Below, in pieces: positions 26,836 to 36,433 of a DNA stretch of 64,000 bases; positions within the stretch are counted from its first letter, which is position 1, and every line of letters starts with the position of its first letter. The DNA lies in the NCBI RefSeq assembly GCF_000730565.1, contig NZ_BBIQ01000001.1:310001-374000 (forward strand), written 5' to 3'. A program made the position numbers and the translations under genes. Source of the stretch: Pseudomonas fulva NBRC 16637 = DSM 17717 (GTDB taxonomy: Bacteria; Pseudomonadota; Gammaproteobacteria; Pseudomonadales; Pseudomonadaceae). The notes under the pieces were generated by a model, which was not told the DNA's origin, did no database searches, and saw only the letters and a program-made list of their open reading frames with translations.

Positions 26836-27036
26836 ATGCGTATCCAACTGAACGGTGAACCCTACGAATTGCCTGCTGGCGAAAGCGTCGCTGGGCTACT
26901 GGCACGCCTTGAGCTGGCTGGCCGCCGCGTGGCGGTTGAGCTGAATCAGGACATCGTGCCGCGCAGTCAGCATGACACCACCGCGCTGAGCGATGGCGAC
27001 CAGGTCGAAGTGGTGCACGCCATCGGTGGCGGCTGA
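26836..27036 (+). CDS. thiS: Sulfur carrier protein ThiS
   Basis: 66 residues, a ubiquitin-fold sulphur carrier ending in the obligatory GlyGly (VVHAIGGG). The C-terminal Gly becomes a thiocarboxylate that donates sulphur to the thiazole of thiamine. The chain begins [18 protein letters not shown] as in homologues. An in-frame ATG five codons earlier (26821) is an alternative start. A TAGAAT at about 26798 with TTGGGT 18 bp upstream may be the promoter. It lies 53 bp ahead of thiG. Confidence 0.94.
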   Translation: MRIQLNGEPYELPAGESVAGLLARLELAGRRVAVELNQDIVPRSQHDTTALSDGDQVEVVHAIGGG

Positions 27037-27089
27037 CCGCTGTCGGCAACCCAACCGCAGGCCCAGCAACCTTTTCCCGAGGAACAACG

Positions 27090-27884
27090 ATGAGCAACGT
27101 TCGCAGCGACAAGCCCTTCACCCTGGCCGGGCGCACCTTCCAGTCGCGCCTGCTGGTAGGCACCGGCAAGTACCGTGACATGGAGCAAACCCGCCAGGCC
27201 ATCGAGGCCTCGGGTGCCGAGATCGTGACTGTCGCGGTGCGCCGCACGAACATTGGTCAGAACCCGGGCGAGCCGAACCTGCTGGACGTACTGCCGCCGG
27301 ACCGCTACACCATTCTGCCCAATACTGCCGGCTGCTATGACGCCGTCGAGGCGGTGCGCACCTGCCGTCTGGCCCGGGAGCTGCTCGATGGGCACAACCT
27401 GGTCAAGCTGGAAGTGCTGGCCGACCAGAAAACCCTGTTCCCCAACGTGATCGAAACCCTCAAGGCCGCCGAAGTGCTCGTCAAGGATGGCTTCGACGTG
27501 ATGGTCTACACCAGCGACGACCCGATCATCGCCCGCCAGCTGGCCGAAGCCGGCTGTATCGCCGTCATGCCCCTGGCTGGCCTGATCGGTACGGGGCTTG
27601 GCATCTGCAATCCTTACAACCTGCAGATCATCCTCGAAGAATCCAAGGTACCGGTACTGGTGGATGCTGGCGTAGGCACTGCCTCCGACGCCACCATCGC
27701 CATGGAAATGGGCTGCGAGGCGGTACTGATGAACTCGGCCATCGCCCACGCCCAGCAACCGGTACTGATGGCCGAGGCCATGAAGCACGCCATCGTGGCG
27801 GGTCGCATGGCATACCTGGCCGGTCGCATGCCCAAGAAACTCTATGCCAGCGCCTCTTCGCCGCTGGATGGTCTGATCAAGTAA
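27090..27884 (+). CDS. thiG: Thiazole synthase
   Basis: 264 residues, a TIM barrel that condenses 1-deoxyxylulose 5-phosphate, dehydroglycine and ThiS thiocarboxylate into the thiazole phosphate of thiamine. Recognisable parts are [62 protein letters not shown] with the Schiff-base lysine, and the phosphate-binding [21 protein letters not shown] precedes the start. No TPP riboswitch is visible upstream. Confidence 0.97.
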   Translation: MSNVRSDKPFTLAGRTFQSRLLVGTGKYRDMEQTRQAIEASGAEIVTVAVRRTNIGQNPGEPNLLDVLPPDRYTILPNTAGCYDAVEAVRTCRLARELLDGHNLVKLEVLADQKTLFPNVIETLKAAEVLVKDGFDVMVYTSDDPIIARQLAEAGCIAVMPLAGLIGTGLGICNPYNLQIILEESKVPVLVDAGVGTASDATIAMEMGCEAVLMNSAIAHAQQPVLMAEAMKHAIVAGRMAYLAGRMPKKLYASASSPLDGLIK

Positions 27885-27893
27885 GAGCCCCTG

Positions 27894-28616
27894 ATGACTG
27901 ATTCACAAGATCTGCCGAACGCCGCCGACGGCGACGCCCGCCCGCACCGCCGCATCAAGAGCTTCGTGATGCGTGCCGGGCGCATGACCGAAGGCCAGCA
28001 GCGCGGCCTGGACCAGGGTGGGCCGCTGTACGTCCTGCCGCTGGCGGACAGCCCGGTCGACTATGACCAGGTCTTCGGCCGCTCGGCACCGCGCACGCTG
28101 GAAATCGGCTTCGGCATGGGTCACTCCCTGTTGGAAATGGCGGCCGCTGCACCTGAGCAGGACTTCATCGGTGTCGAGGTCCATCGCCCAGGCGTAGGAG
28201 CACTGCTCAACGGCGTGCTCACCCAAGGGCTGACCAACCTGCGGGTATATGACTGCGATGCCATCGAAGTGTTGAATCGTTGCGTGGCCGACGACAGCCT
28301 CGACCGCCTGATGCTGTTCTTCCCCGACCCTTGGCACAAGGCGCGTCACCACAAGCGTCGCATCGTCCAGCTGGAGTTCGCCGAGTTGGTCCGGCGCAAG
28401 CTCAAGCCAGGCGGCGTGTTCCACATGGCCACGGACTGGGAACCCTATGCCGAGTACATGCTGGAAGTGATGAATGCAGCCCCTGGCTATCGTAACCAGG
28501 CAGCGGACGGTACCTACGTGCCGCGCCCAAGCGAGCGGCCGATCACCAAGTTCGAACGCCGCGGCGAGCGCTTGGGCCATGGTGTGTGGGACCTGAAATT
28601 CGAAAAGACCGCGTGA
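27894..28616 (+). CDS. trmB: tRNA (guanine46-N7)-methyltransferase
   Basis: 240 residues. [13 protein letters not shown] is the SAM-binding motif, [11 protein letters not shown] follows, and [21 protein letters not shown] contains the conserved PDPWxKxRHxKRR that defines TrmB. It makes m7G46 in the variable loop of tRNAs. It starts nine bases after thiG, so thiS-thiG-trmB form an operon closed by the terminator at 28647-28677. Confidence 0.97.
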   Translation: MTDSQDLPNAADGDARPHRRIKSFVMRAGRMTEGQQRGLDQGGPLYVLPLADSPVDYDQVFGRSAPRTLEIGFGMGHSLLEMAAAAPEQDFIGVEVHRPGVGALLNGVLTQGLTNLRVYDCDAIEVLNRCVADDSLDRLMLFFPDPWHKARHHKRRIVQLEFAELVRRKLKPGGVFHMATDWEPYAEYMLEVMNAAPGYRNQAADGTYVPRPSERPITKFERRGERLGHGVWDLKFEKTA

Positions 28617-28646
28617 GGCGATGAACCGTACGCTGTGCTGATAGAC

Positions 28647-28677
28647 AAAAAACCGCCTCGAAAGGGCGGTTTTTTTT
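28647..28677. terminator. Terminator after trmB, also usable from the opposite side
   Basis: AAAAAACCGCC, a seven-base loop and GGCGGTTTTTTTT form a stem with U tracts in both directions. It separates the thiSG-trmB operon from the convergent hemW block. Confidence 0.9.
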
Positions 28678-28744
28678 GGTTGCTGAGCCGCTAGGCGGCC
28701 TTACGCTGAAGCGTTGCGCATAAGGCGCCTGGACTGCTACAGCT

Positions 28745-29071
28745 TCAGCCGCGACGATCCGCTACCACACCGATCAGCGCCAAGACCACCAGCAGCACAG
28801 GCGCCAACGCGTAGTTGTTGAACTGGCTCAGCCCCTTCAGGACCCAAGGTGTGGCGTAGATCAAGGCCGCGCCGCTGCCGATCATCACCAGCAATGCCAT
28901 CAGCGGTACCCGCAGGGCCCCTGTCAGCCCTCCCAGGCGCTGTTCAGCCCAGGCCTTGATGTCCGTCCCGAACAGCACCAGCAGACAGCCTACCAACGCC
29001 AGAGAAATTTCCGACAAGTTGCTTCGGCTCCAGCGGGAAATCGTCGCGAGCAGGTCGAGTACCAAATCCAT
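28745..29071 (-). CDS. DUF3392 family membrane protein
   Basis: 108 residues with about three hydrophobic segments: EISLALVGCLLVLFG, RVPLMALLVMIGSGAALIYA and the C-terminal LAPVLLVVLALIGVVADRRG. The family is found in gammaproteobacteria next to hemW/rdgB and has no known function. AAGGA seven bases before the ATG supports the start. It is the last gene of the leftward block, nine bases after hemW. Confidence 0.85.
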   Translation of the reverse strand: MDLVLDLLATISRWSRSNLSEISLALVGCLLVLFGTDIKAWAEQRLGGLTGALRVPLMALLVMIGSGAALIYATPWVLKGLSQFNNYALAPVLLVVLALIGVVADRRG

Positions 29072-29080
29072 GGGTCATCC

Positions 29081-30256
29081 TTAGGTCAAGAAATACTGCA
29101 GCAAGTCATTGAGGAACAGTTGGCCCCTGGGCGTTGCCACCAGTCGATCCGGTTCGACCTGCAAAAGCCCTCTTTGTTCTGCAAGGCGACGGGCTTGGGC
29201 CAGCCGTGCGAGCGGCAATCCCGTGCGCTCGGTGAACAGCTGCGCTTCCACACCCTGGGTCAGGCGCAGCGCGTTCATCAGGAACTCGAAGGGCAATTCG
29301 TCATCGGGCAACTGTTTTTCGCCGGCCTTGAACGGCTTGGCCAGGTTCAGGTAGTCCTTGGGCAACCGGGTTTTCCAGGTGCGTACGATGCGCCCGTCGG
29401 CGTAGGTGAGCTTGCCATGGGCGCCGGCACCGATACCGATGAAGTCCCCGAAGCGCCAGTAGTTGAGGTTGTGGCGAGCAGCGCGCTCGGGCTGGGCGTA
29501 GGCAGACACCTCGTACTGGCCAAACCCGTTGGCCGCCATCAGGCCCTGGCCGGCCTCCTGAATGTCCCAGAGGATATCGTCCTCGGGCAGCTCGGGCGGC
29601 TGGTTCCAGAATACGGTGTTGGGTTCTACCGTCAGCTGATACCAGGACAGGTGTGTGGGCCCAAGCTCAATTGCCTGACGCAGATCGCCCAGGGCGTCGT
29701 CCATCGTTTGGTCGGGCAAGCCGTGCATCAGGTCCATGTTGAAGTTGTCGAAGCCTGCGGCCCTTGCCATGCCAGCGGCGCGGATCGCTTCCTCGCCGTT
29801 GTGGATGCGGCCCAGTGCTTGCAGCTTGGCCGGTTGGAAACTCTGCACGCCAATGGACAGGCGGTTGATGCCGGTCTGGCGATAGGCCTTGAACTTGTCC
29901 TGTTCGAACGTTCCCGGGTTGGCTTCCAGGGTGATCTCGATGTCCGAAGCGAATGGGATGCGTTGCTCGACGCCGCGCAGCAACCGGCCCAGGGCATCGG
30001 CGCTGAACAGGCTGGGTGTGCCACCACCGAAGAAGATCGAGGTGATGACGCGGCCCTGGACTGCGGCCAGTTCCTGATCAAGGTCGGTCAGCAGCGCCGC
30101 CACGTAGGCCGTTTCGGGCAGTTCAGGCCCGGCGGCATGGGAATTGAAGTCGCAGTAGGGGCATTTGCGCACGCACCACGGGATATGGATGTACAACGCC
30201 AACGGCGGCAGCTGGCTGATGCCGGGTGCCTGGATGAGCGGCGACGTCAGGGTCAT
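29081..30256 (-). CDS. hemW: Radical SAM heme chaperone HemW
   Basis: 391 residues. [19 protein letters not shown] has the radical SAM cysteines Cys28, Cys32 and Cys35. [19 protein letters not shown] and [21 protein letters not shown] follow, with a HemN C-terminal domain. This branch, once called coproporphyrinogen III oxidase-like HemN, lacks oxidase activity and inserts heme into respiratory proteins. The start overlaps the rdgB stop by four bases. Confidence 0.94.
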   Translation of the reverse strand: MTLTSPLIQAPGISQLPPLALYIHIPWCVRKCPYCDFNSHAAGPELPETAYVAALLTDLDQELAAVQGRVITSIFFGGGTPSLFSADALGRLLRGVEQRIPFASDIEITLEANPGTFEQDKFKAYRQTGINRLSIGVQSFQPAKLQALGRIHNGEEAIRAAGMARAAGFDNFNMDLMHGLPDQTMDDALGDLRQAIELGPTHLSWYQLTVEPNTVFWNQPPELPEDDILWDIQEAGQGLMAANGFGQYEVSAYAQPERAARHNLNYWRFGDFIGIGAGAHGKLTYADGRIVRTWKTRLPKDYLNLAKPFKAGEKQLPDDELPFEFLMNALRLTQGVEAQLFTERTGLPLARLAQARRLAEQRGLLQVEPDRLVATPRGQLFLNDLLQYFLT

Positions 30257-30849
30257 GCCAGGCCCAGACGTTGACGCAGCAGCGCCATGGCGCGGGCACG
30301 GTGGCTGATCTGGTTCTTGTCAGCCGGGGTCAGGTCGGCGCTTGAGCAATCACGTTCTGGCACCCAGAACAGCGGGTCGTAACCAAAACCATGTTCGCCG
30401 CTCGCCTTGAACAGGATGCTGCCCTGCCACAGGCCTTCGCACAGGATTGGCAGCGGATCATCGGCGTGACGCACCAGCGCCAAGACGCAGACGAACTGCG
30501 CAGTGCGCTCGGCCTGCGGTACGTTCTTCAGCGCGTCGAGCAACTTGGCGTTGTTGGCGGCATCGCCCTGGCCATCGGCATAACGCGCCGAGTAGATGCC
30601 CGGTGCACCGCCCAGGCAGTCCACGGCCAGACCAGAATCGTCCGCCAAGGCAGGGAGCCCGGAAATACGCGCGGCATTGCGGGCCTTCAAGATGGCGTTC
30701 TCGACGAACGACAGACCGGTTTCTTCCGGCTCGACCTGGCTGAATTCGCCGATCGATCGCAATTGCACGGATTGACCGAGCATCGCCTGCAGTTCCTTGA
30801 GTTTGCCGGCGTTATGGCTGGCCAATACGAGTTGCTGGAAATTCATCAT
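30253..30849 (-). CDS. rdgB: Non-canonical purine NTP pyrophosphatase (dITP/XTP)
   Basis: 198 residues. [18 protein letters not shown] is the phosphate-binding start, [18 protein letters not shown] and [25 protein letters not shown] the conserved centre, and [12 protein letters not shown] and SHRARAM the end of the Ham1/ITPase family. It clears dITP and dXTP from the nucleotide pool. Two adjacent ATGs (30849, 30846) are possible. Its start overlaps the DUF4426 stop, in a tightly packed operon. Confidence 0.95.
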   Translation of the reverse strand: MMNFQQLVLASHNAGKLKELQAMLGQSVQLRSIGEFSQVEPEETGLSFVENAILKARNAARISGLPALADDSGLAVDCLGGAPGIYSARYADGQGDAANNAKLLDALKNVPQAERTAQFVCVLALVRHADDPLPILCEGLWQGSILFKASGEHGFGYDPLFWVPERDCSSADLTPADKNQISHRARAMALLRQRLGLA

Positions 30850-31280
30850 TCGCCTGGGAAAACGTCCTGGTTGAAGCTGAAGGAGTGACTGACACCACCG
30901 GCTTGGACGCCTAGCTCGAAGACGACGGTCTCAGGTTGTTCGATCGTGAATTGGGCGACGTACGACGCGGTGCCGTGGTCGGTCACCTGCTTGAAGGCCA
31001 GGGGCTGCTTGCGCCCGGTGAGGTCCTTGACCGCGCCGCTGACCACGGCCGTAATCGGCTTGCCGTCTCTGAGTACGGTAAGGCTCAGCACGCCCTGGTG
31101 ACGGCTGCGGACCAGCCCCGTGGCCGCTGCGACCTGCGGGGTGAGCATGCTCGAGGTGAACGCGCCGTAGTGCACCGTGATATCGCCAAATACTTCTTTG
31201 CGAGCAGCGCGTGCAGTATCGGCTGCCAGTACTGGCAACGCCAGACACAGGCCGATCAAAAGCAGGGCAAGGCGACGCAT
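30846..31280 (-). CDS. DUF4426 exported protein
   Basis: 144 residues with a clear signal peptide ([19 protein letters not shown], cleavage before ADT), then a predicted beta-rich periplasmic domain with the DUF4426 hallmarks [16 protein letters not shown] and [14 protein letters not shown]. Function unknown. AGGAG ten bases before the ATG gives the start. It sits between metW and rdgB as in many gammaproteobacteria. Confidence 0.85.
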   Translation of the reverse strand: MRRLALLLIGLCLALPVLAADTARAARKEVFGDITVHYGAFTSSMLTPQVAAATGLVRSRHQGVLSLTVLRDGKPITAVVSGAVKDLTGRKQPLAFKQVTDHGTASYVAQFTIEQPETVVFELGVQAGGVSHSFSFNQDVFPGE

Positions 31281-31298
31281 GGCGCAGATTCTCCTGGG

Positions 31299-31919
31299 TC
31301 AGACCGCGACTTGATGTGCCTGCAGGCCGGGGCTGCTGACGCGGTAGATACCGATTTCGCCAAGCAGGTTGGGCCACAGCCGGCCGCCCAGGCCGTTGCG
31401 GTGCATATGGTCCACCGCCAGCCGGTCCAGCACCTTGGCCTTGCGCTCGTGAACCAGCTCTTCGAAATCGGCGAAGGTGCAGAAGTGGATGTTGGGGGTG
31501 TTGTACCAGGTGTACGGCATGAAGTCCGAGACGGGCATGCGGCCTTTGGTCGCGAGGTACCACCGGCAGCGCCAGTGACCGAAGTTGGGGAAGGTGATGA
31601 TGCACTGGCGACCGACGCGCAGCATTTCGTCCAGGATGCGGTCGGGATACTCCACCGCCTGCAAGGCCTGGGTCATGATCACCACATCGAAACTGTCGCT
31701 GGCGAAATTGCCCAGGCCTTTGTCCAGGTCCTGCTCGATGACGTTCACGCCCTTGGCCACGCAGGCGGCGATGTTGTCCCCGTCGATCTCCAGGCCGTAG
31801 CCGGTGACCTGCTTGCGGTCGCGCAGCGAAGCCAGCAGCTCGCCGGTACCACAGCCCAGGTCCAGTACCCGGCTGCCGGCGGGAATCCAGTCGTGGATGA
31901 TTTCCAGATCGGCTCTCAT
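31299..31919 (-). CDS. metW: Methionine biosynthesis protein MetW
   Basis: 206 residues of a class I methyltransferase-like fold: SRVLDLGCGTGELLASL binds SAM, followed by VIEQDLDKGL and FDVVIMTQALQAVEYPD. MetW is required with MetX for homoserine acylation in many proteobacteria, forming a complex with it. The ATG at 31919 lies seven bases after the metX stop with GAGG just upstream, so the two are cotranslated. An upstream TTG in frame is less likely. Confidence 0.93.
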   Translation of the reverse strand: MRADLEIIHDWIPAGSRVLDLGCGTGELLASLRDRKQVTGYGLEIDGDNIAACVAKGVNVIEQDLDKGLGNFASDSFDVVIMTQALQAVEYPDRILDEMLRVGRQCIITFPNFGHWRCRWYLATKGRMPVSDFMPYTWYNTPNIHFCTFADFEELVHERKAKVLDRLAVDHMHRNGLGGRLWPNLLGEIGIYRVSSPGLQAHQVAV

Positions 31920-31926
31920 GCTGTCC

Positions 31927-33066
31927 TCAGATGGCAATGCGGTTCATGTAGTTCGAGAAACCCTGCATGTAGCGAGGCGTGGGAATCAGGAAGGCATCGT
32001 GGCCGTAGGGCGAGTCGATTTCCAGGTAGCAGACGTCCTTGCGCGCCGCCATCAGGGCATCGACGATTTCCCGCGAACGGGCCGGCGAGAAGCGCCAGTC
32101 GGTAGTGAACGACATGATGCAGTAGCTGGCCTTGACGTGGGCCAGGGTCGCGGCCAGATCGCCGTTGTGAGCCGCAGCCGGGTCGAAGTAGTCCAGGGCC
32201 TTGGTCATCAGCAGGTACGTGTTGGCATCGAAGCGCCCGGAGAATTCTTCGCCTTGATAGCGCAGGTAGCTTTCGACCTGGAATTCCACGCTGTGGAAGT
32301 CGTAGTTGAGCTTGTCACTCTTGAGCTCGCGGCCGAATTTCTCACCCATCGAGTCATCCGACAGGTAGGTGATATGCCCGACCATGCGTGCCAGCATCAG
32401 GCCCCGCTTGGGAATGACGCCCTGGTCCTGGAACGAGCCGCCATGGAACTCGGGGTCGGTGAGAATGGCCTGGCGCGCCACCTCGTTGAATGCGATGTTC
32501 TGCGCGGACAGCTTGGGCGCCGAGGCGATATCGACACAATGGCGCACGCGTTCGGGATAGCTGATGGTCCACTGCAGCGCCTGCATGCCGCCCAAGCTAC
32601 CACCCACCACGGCTGCCCACTGCGCGATGCCCAGGCGCTCTGCCAGGCGGACCTGGCTGTGAACCCAGTCTTCGACGGTCAGGATCGGGAAGTCGGCGCC
32701 ATAGGCCTTGCCAGTGGCCGGGTTGATGCTGCTCGGCCCGGTGCTGCCATTGCAGCCACCCAGGTTGTTCAGGCTGACCACGAAGAAGCGATTGGTGTCG
32801 ATGGGCTTGCCTGGGCCGATGCAGCTGTCCCACCAACCCGGCTTGCGGTCAGTGGCAGCGTGGTAACCCGCGGCATGGTGATGCCCAGACAGGGCATGGC
32901 AAATCAGTACCGCATTGCTCGCGCTGGCGTTCAGCGTGCCATAGGTCTCGTAGACCAGCTCATAGCGGTTCAGTGAACGGCCGCAGGCCAGAGCCAGCGG
33001 CTCGTCGAACCGGGCGGTCTGGGGTATGACCAGACCGACGGAATCTTCGGGAAAGACAGTGGACAT
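31927..33066 (-). CDS. metX: Homoserine O-acyltransferase (probably O-succinyltransferase)
   Basis: 379 residues, alpha/beta hydrolase fold. [18 protein letters not shown], then [14 protein letters not shown] with nucleophile Ser157, TDWRFSP with the acid, and SPYGHDAFL with the catalytic histidine. It acylates homoserine, the first committed step to methionine, and works with MetW. Often annotated as acetyltransferase, but gammaproteobacterial MetX proteins studied so far, including Pseudomonas, mostly use succinyl-CoA. The gene is downstream of yggT in the same direction, across a hairpin at 33105-33148. Confidence 0.95.
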   Translation of the reverse strand: MSTVFPEDSVGLVIPQTARFDEPLALACGRSLNRYELVYETYGTLNASASNAVLICHALSGHHHAAGYHAATDRKPGWWDSCIGPGKPIDTNRFFVVSLNNLGGCNGSTGPSSINPATGKAYGADFPILTVEDWVHSQVRLAERLGIAQWAAVVGGSLGGMQALQWTISYPERVRHCVDIASAPKLSAQNIAFNEVARQAILTDPEFHGGSFQDQGVIPKRGLMLARMVGHITYLSDDSMGEKFGRELKSDKLNYDFHSVEFQVESYLRYQGEEFSGRFDANTYLLMTKALDYFDPAAAHNGDLAATLAHVKASYCIMSFTTDWRFSPARSREIVDALMAARKDVCYLEIDSPYGHDAFLIPTPRYMQGFSNYMNRIAI

Positions 33067-33104
33067 CGACCCTGCTCACGCTTGACGGAGGCGTAAGTCT
33101 AAAG

Positions 33105-33148
33105 AGCACCACCCCCAGCGGCAAGCGAAGGCTTGTCGCCGGGGTGCT
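33105..33148 (-). terminator. Long hairpin between yggT and metX
   Basis: AGCACC arms (33105-33110, 33143-33148) enclose a near-perfect inner stem GCGGCAAGC/GCTTGTCGC around GAAG. Read leftward it is followed by CTTTAG rather than a U run, so it may attenuate instead of fully terminate read-through into metX. Confidence 0.45.
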
Positions 33149-33154
33149 GTCGGG

Positions 33155-33745
33155 TCAGATCATCCGCCACAGCTCTTGCGGCATGCCAGCGTAGGCGGCC
33201 AATGGCGGCATGACGAACGACTGGATGACCTGGATGGCCAGGAACGCGAAGATCGGCGAAATATCCAAGCCCCCAAGGTTCGGCACGATACGGCGGAACG
33301 GCGCCAGCACCGGCTCGCTGATCTGATACGCAAGCTCGGCCGCCGGGTTGTGGCTGTTGGGCGCTATCCAGGAAACGATCACCATGACGATCATGGCCAC
33401 CCAGAAGATTTTCAGGAACAGCGAGGTGATACCGATGATGGCCCACAACAGCAGGTGCAGCACATCACCGAAGGTACCGTAGGTCACCATCAGCACGAAC
33501 CCCATCAGCAAGGCCTGTATGACCACGGCCAACAGCAGCGACGAGGTATCCAGCCCGGCGATGCTGGGTACGATTCGGCGGATCGGCTTGAGCAGCGGCT
33601 GGGTCGCGCGCACCGTGAACTGGCTGAGCGGGTTGTAGAAGTTGGCCTTGACCAGTTGCAGCACAAAGCGCAGCAGGACGATCACCAGGTACAGGCTGAC
33701 CAGGGTTTGCACCACGAAGATCGCGGCGCCGGACAGTGCATTCAT
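33155..33745 (-). CDS. yggT: YggT family membrane protein
   Basis: 196 residues with two YggT repeats, each a hydrophobic pair joined by PIRRIVPSIAGLDTSSLL (first, about residue 55) and PFRRIVPNLGGLDISPIF (second, about residue 150). The family has been linked to osmotic shock tolerance and to cell-division or envelope assembly; the mechanism is unknown. AAGGAG before the ATG at 33745 sets the start, ten bases after the proC stop. Order yggS-proC-yggT-metX-metW is conserved in Pseudomonas. Confidence 0.92.
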   Translation of the reverse strand: MNALSGAAIFVVQTLVSLYLVIVLLRFVLQLVKANFYNPLSQFTVRATQPLLKPIRRIVPSIAGLDTSSLLLAVVIQALLMGFVLMVTYGTFGDVLHLLLWAIIGITSLFLKIFWVAMIVMVIVSWIAPNSHNPAAELAYQISEPVLAPFRRIVPNLGGLDISPIFAFLAIQVIQSFVMPPLAAYAGMPQELWRMI

Positions 33746-33755
33746 CTGAAACTCC

Positions 33756-34574
33756 TTATTTGCCCAGTTGCTCGGCCAGCTCTGCAGAGCGCGTGGCTGC
33801 AGCCCGCAGCGCCTGCTCCACGATGGCCTCGAAGCCACTGGCCTGGAACGATTTGATGGCGGCTTCGGTGGTGCCGGCAGGTGAGGTCACGCGGCGGCGC
33901 AATTCGGCGGCATCCACATCGCTGGCAACCGCCATGCGGGCGGCGCCCAGCGCCGTGTGCAAGGTCAACTCGGTGGCGGTCTCACGGGGCAGGCCGAGTT
34001 TTTCGCCAGCCGCCGTCATGGCCTCGATCAGCAGGAAGAAATACGCAGGGCCGCTACCGGAGACGGCGGTCACTGCATCCAGTTGTTGTTCCTGTTCGAG
34101 CCAGAGCGCCGTCCCTACCGCCGACAACAGTTGCTCGGCCTGCTGGCGCTGCTCGGCCGTGACTTCGGCTGTGGCGTACAGGCCACTGACACCCTGGCGC
34201 AGCAGCGACGGCGTGTTCGGCATGCAACGCACCACTGGGCGGCTGCCCACCCAGCTCTGCAGGCTGGCGCAGGTGATACCTGCAGCGATGGACACGATCA
34301 GCTGGCCGTCCTTCAGGTCGGCGCGCAAGGCCTGGCACACGGTCTTCATCACCTGCGGCTTGACCGCCAGCACGATTACATCGGCGCCTTCGATGGCCTG
34401 TGCGTTGTGCTCGAAGGTTTCGATGCCCTGTTCGGCCTGAAGGCGGGTACGGGTTTCGGCACCGGGGTCGCTGGCGCGGATGTGCGACGCCTCCACGCCC
34501 TGGGCACGCAGACCACCGATCAGGCTTGCGGCCATGTTGCCGGCGCCGATAAAGGCAATACGTGTCTTGCTCAT
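33756..34574 (-). CDS. proC: Pyrroline-5-carboxylate reductase
   Basis: 272 residues. The N-terminal Rossmann motif IAFIGAGNMAASLIGGL binds NADPH. AVSGSGPAYFFLLIEAM and VTSPAGTTEAAIKSF are the ProC catalytic and dimerisation segments. It makes proline from pyrroline-5-carboxylate. AAGGA precedes the ATG. Part of the yggS-proC-yggT operon. Confidence 0.97.
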   Translation of the reverse strand: MSKTRIAFIGAGNMAASLIGGLRAQGVEASHIRASDPGAETRTRLQAEQGIETFEHNAQAIEGADVIVLAVKPQVMKTVCQALRADLKDGQLIVSIAAGITCASLQSWVGSRPVVRCMPNTPSLLRQGVSGLYATAEVTAEQRQQAEQLLSAVGTALWLEQEQQLDAVTAVSGSGPAYFFLLIEAMTAAGEKLGLPRETATELTLHTALGAARMAVASDVDAAELRRRVTSPAGTTEAAIKSFQASGFEAIVEQALRAAATRSAELAEQLGK

Positions 34575-34612
34575 GTCAGGTCCTTGTTAGGAAAAGTGAG
34601 TTAAGCATGTCA

Positions 34613-35299
34613 TCAAGCGTTGCCGTAGTCGCGGGCACCAAACAGGGCGGTGCCGATACGGACCCAGGTCGCGCCTTGAGCAATTGCAGCTTCCAGGTCA
34701 TGGCTCATGCCCATTGACAGGGTGTCCAGGCCCAGCCCTAGCGCGTCCTGTAGCTGACGCAACTGGGCGAAGGCGGCTTCCTGGTCGTTGCGATCATCGG
34801 TAGGTTCGGGGATTGCCATCAGCCCCCGCAAACGCAGGTTAGGCAGGGCAGCCACGGCCGTCACCAGGGCGGGCAGTTGCGCGGGTGCGCAACCGGCCTT
34901 GCTGGCTTCACCGCTAACGTTCACCTGCAGGCAGATGTTGAGCGGCGCCAGGCCAGCTGGGCGCTGTTCTGAAAGGCGTTGGGCGATTTTCAGGCGATCC
35001 ACGGAGTGCACCCAGTCGAAATGCTCGGCAATGGCCTTGGTCTTGTTCGACTGAATCGGGCCAATGAAGTGCCAGGTTAGAGGCAGGTCGATGAGTTGCT
35101 GTTGTTTCGTCAGCGCCTCTTGTAGGTAGTTTTCCCCGAAATCATGCACGCCCGCGGCATGGAGTTCGCGTATGGCGGCGGCCGGCTTGGTTTTGCTGAC
35201 AGCCAGCAGCCGGACGTCGGCGGGATCACGCCCGGCAGCCTGGGCGCCCCGCGTGATGCGGTCGCGAATCGAGGAAAGGTTGTCTGCTAGGGTGGACAT
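34613..35299 (-). CDS. yggS: PLP homeostasis protein YggS
   Basis: 228 residues, a fold-type III PLP barrel like the alanine racemase N-domain. RLLAVSKTKPAAAIREL carries the PLP lysine (about residue 37), followed by FGENYLQEAL, WHFIGPIQSNK and LSMGMSHDLEAAIAQG with ...WVRIGTALFG at the end. It binds pyridoxal phosphate and influences amino-acid pools without clear enzymatic activity. The start at 35299 matches homologues; the frame is open further upstream without homology. Divergent from pilT, sharing a 64-bp promoter gap. Confidence 0.93.
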   Translation of the reverse strand: MSTLADNLSSIRDRITRGAQAAGRDPADVRLLAVSKTKPAAAIRELHAAGVHDFGENYLQEALTKQQQLIDLPLTWHFIGPIQSNKTKAIAEHFDWVHSVDRLKIAQRLSEQRPAGLAPLNICLQVNVSGEASKAGCAPAQLPALVTAVAALPNLRLRGLMAIPEPTDDRNDQEAAFAQLRQLQDALGLGLDTLSMGMSHDLEAAIAQGATWVRIGTALFGARDYGNA

Positions 35300-35363
35300 A
35301 GATCGACGCCGGCAACTGAAGGTTCGCCGCATTTTACCTGGTTGAAGGCAGATGGGGAGTCTC

Positions 35364-36359
35364 ATGGAGGTGACAGACCTGCTGGCGCTTGCCTTGAAGG
35401 CAGGTGCCAGTGACATGCACCTGGCTGCAGGTCAGGCACCGGCGATGCGCGTGCATGGCGTGCTGCAACGCCTGCCGGTACCGATGGCAACGCCGGATGA
35501 CTTGATGCGAAGCATGGAATCGTTGCTCGATGCCGACCCGTATCGACAGTGGGCTGCCGGTCACGACCTGGACGTGGCACTGGAGCTGCCCGCGCTCGGG
35601 CGGTTTCGCGTGAACCTGTTCAGGCAGATGAACGGCCCCGCGCTCACTGTCCGCTTGATCCCCGCGCGCATCGCCTGCGCTGAGGCGCTTGGCCTGGGCG
35701 AGATCGTCCGAACCACTGGCCGATACCGTGACGGTCTGGTCCTCATAGGCGGGCCGACGGGCAGTGGCAAGACGAGCACATTGGCAGCCCTGCTCGATCA
35801 GATGGGCCGCGAGCGTGCGCTGCACATCGTCACCCTCGAGGATCCGATCGAGGTCGTCCATGCCAGCCATCAAGGTGTGGTCAACCAGCGCGAAATCGGC
35901 CGCGATTGCTGCAGCTTTGCTCAAGGCCTGCGCAGCGCATTGCGCCAGGATCCCGACGTGATCGTGCTGGGCGAGTTGAGGGACCTGGAGACCATTCGTC
36001 TTGCACTGCGTGCCGCCGAAACGGGTCATCTGGTACTGGCAACCGTTCATACACGGTCAGCGGTGAACACTGTCGACCGGGTGGTGGAGGTATTCCCAGC
36101 GCAGGAAAAGCCTTGGGTGCGCGCGATGCTGGCGGACTCGCTACGAGTGGTTGTGGCGCAAGTGCTGGTCGGCCGGCGGGGCGGGGGCAGGGTCGCGGCG
36201 CGAGAAGTGCTGGTGGTGAACGATGCGGCCCGCAACCTGATCCGCGAAGGGCGCATGGCCCAGCTTCATTCGGTGATGCAGACCGGCGCGGCAGAGGGCA
36301 TGCAAACCCTGGCCGGGGCCATGAAGCAACTTCAAGCGGGCGGGCTGCTCGCCGAGTGA
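35364..36359 (+). CDS. pilT: Type IV pilus retraction ATPase PilT
   Basis: 331 residues. Walker A IGGPTGSGKTSTLAAL is near residue 130, then an Asp box VTLEDPIE, Walker B QDPDVIVLGELRD, the His box GHLVLATVHT, and the late PilT motif NDAARNLIREGRMAQLHSVMQ, which is the variant of AIRNLIRE that marks retraction ATPases. The ATG at 35364 (GGGGAG just upstream) was preferred over 35352. No pilU follows. The core pilMNOPQ genes lie 12 kb away. It converges on the NlpC gene. Confidence 0.92.
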   Translation: MEVTDLLALALKAGASDMHLAAGQAPAMRVHGVLQRLPVPMATPDDLMRSMESLLDADPYRQWAAGHDLDVALELPALGRFRVNLFRQMNGPALTVRLIPARIACAEALGLGEIVRTTGRYRDGLVLIGGPTGSGKTSTLAALLDQMGRERALHIVTLEDPIEVVHASHQGVVNQREIGRDCCSFAQGLRSALRQDPDVIVLGELRDLETIRLALRAAETGHLVLATVHTRSAVNTVDRVVEVFPAQEKPWVRAMLADSLRVVVAQVLVGRRGGGRVAAREVLVVNDAARNLIREGRMAQLHSVMQTGAAEGMQTLAGAMKQLQAGGLLAE

Positions 36360-36367
36360 TGCAACCC

Positions 36368-36413
36368 GTGCCGCCGCCCATTACCCAAGGTGGGCAAGTG
36401 AGCGGCGGCGCAC
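36368..36413. terminator. Nested hairpin between convergent pilT and the NlpC gene
   Basis: GTGCCGCCGC (36368-36377) pairs with GCGGCGG(C)GCAC (36402-36413) with one bulge, and an inner GCCCA/TGGGC stem lies within. There is no U tract. It probably serves as a shared transcription end, but could act only with Rho. Confidence 0.4.
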
Positions 36414-36433
36414 GAGATTGGGATGAGGTTCGA

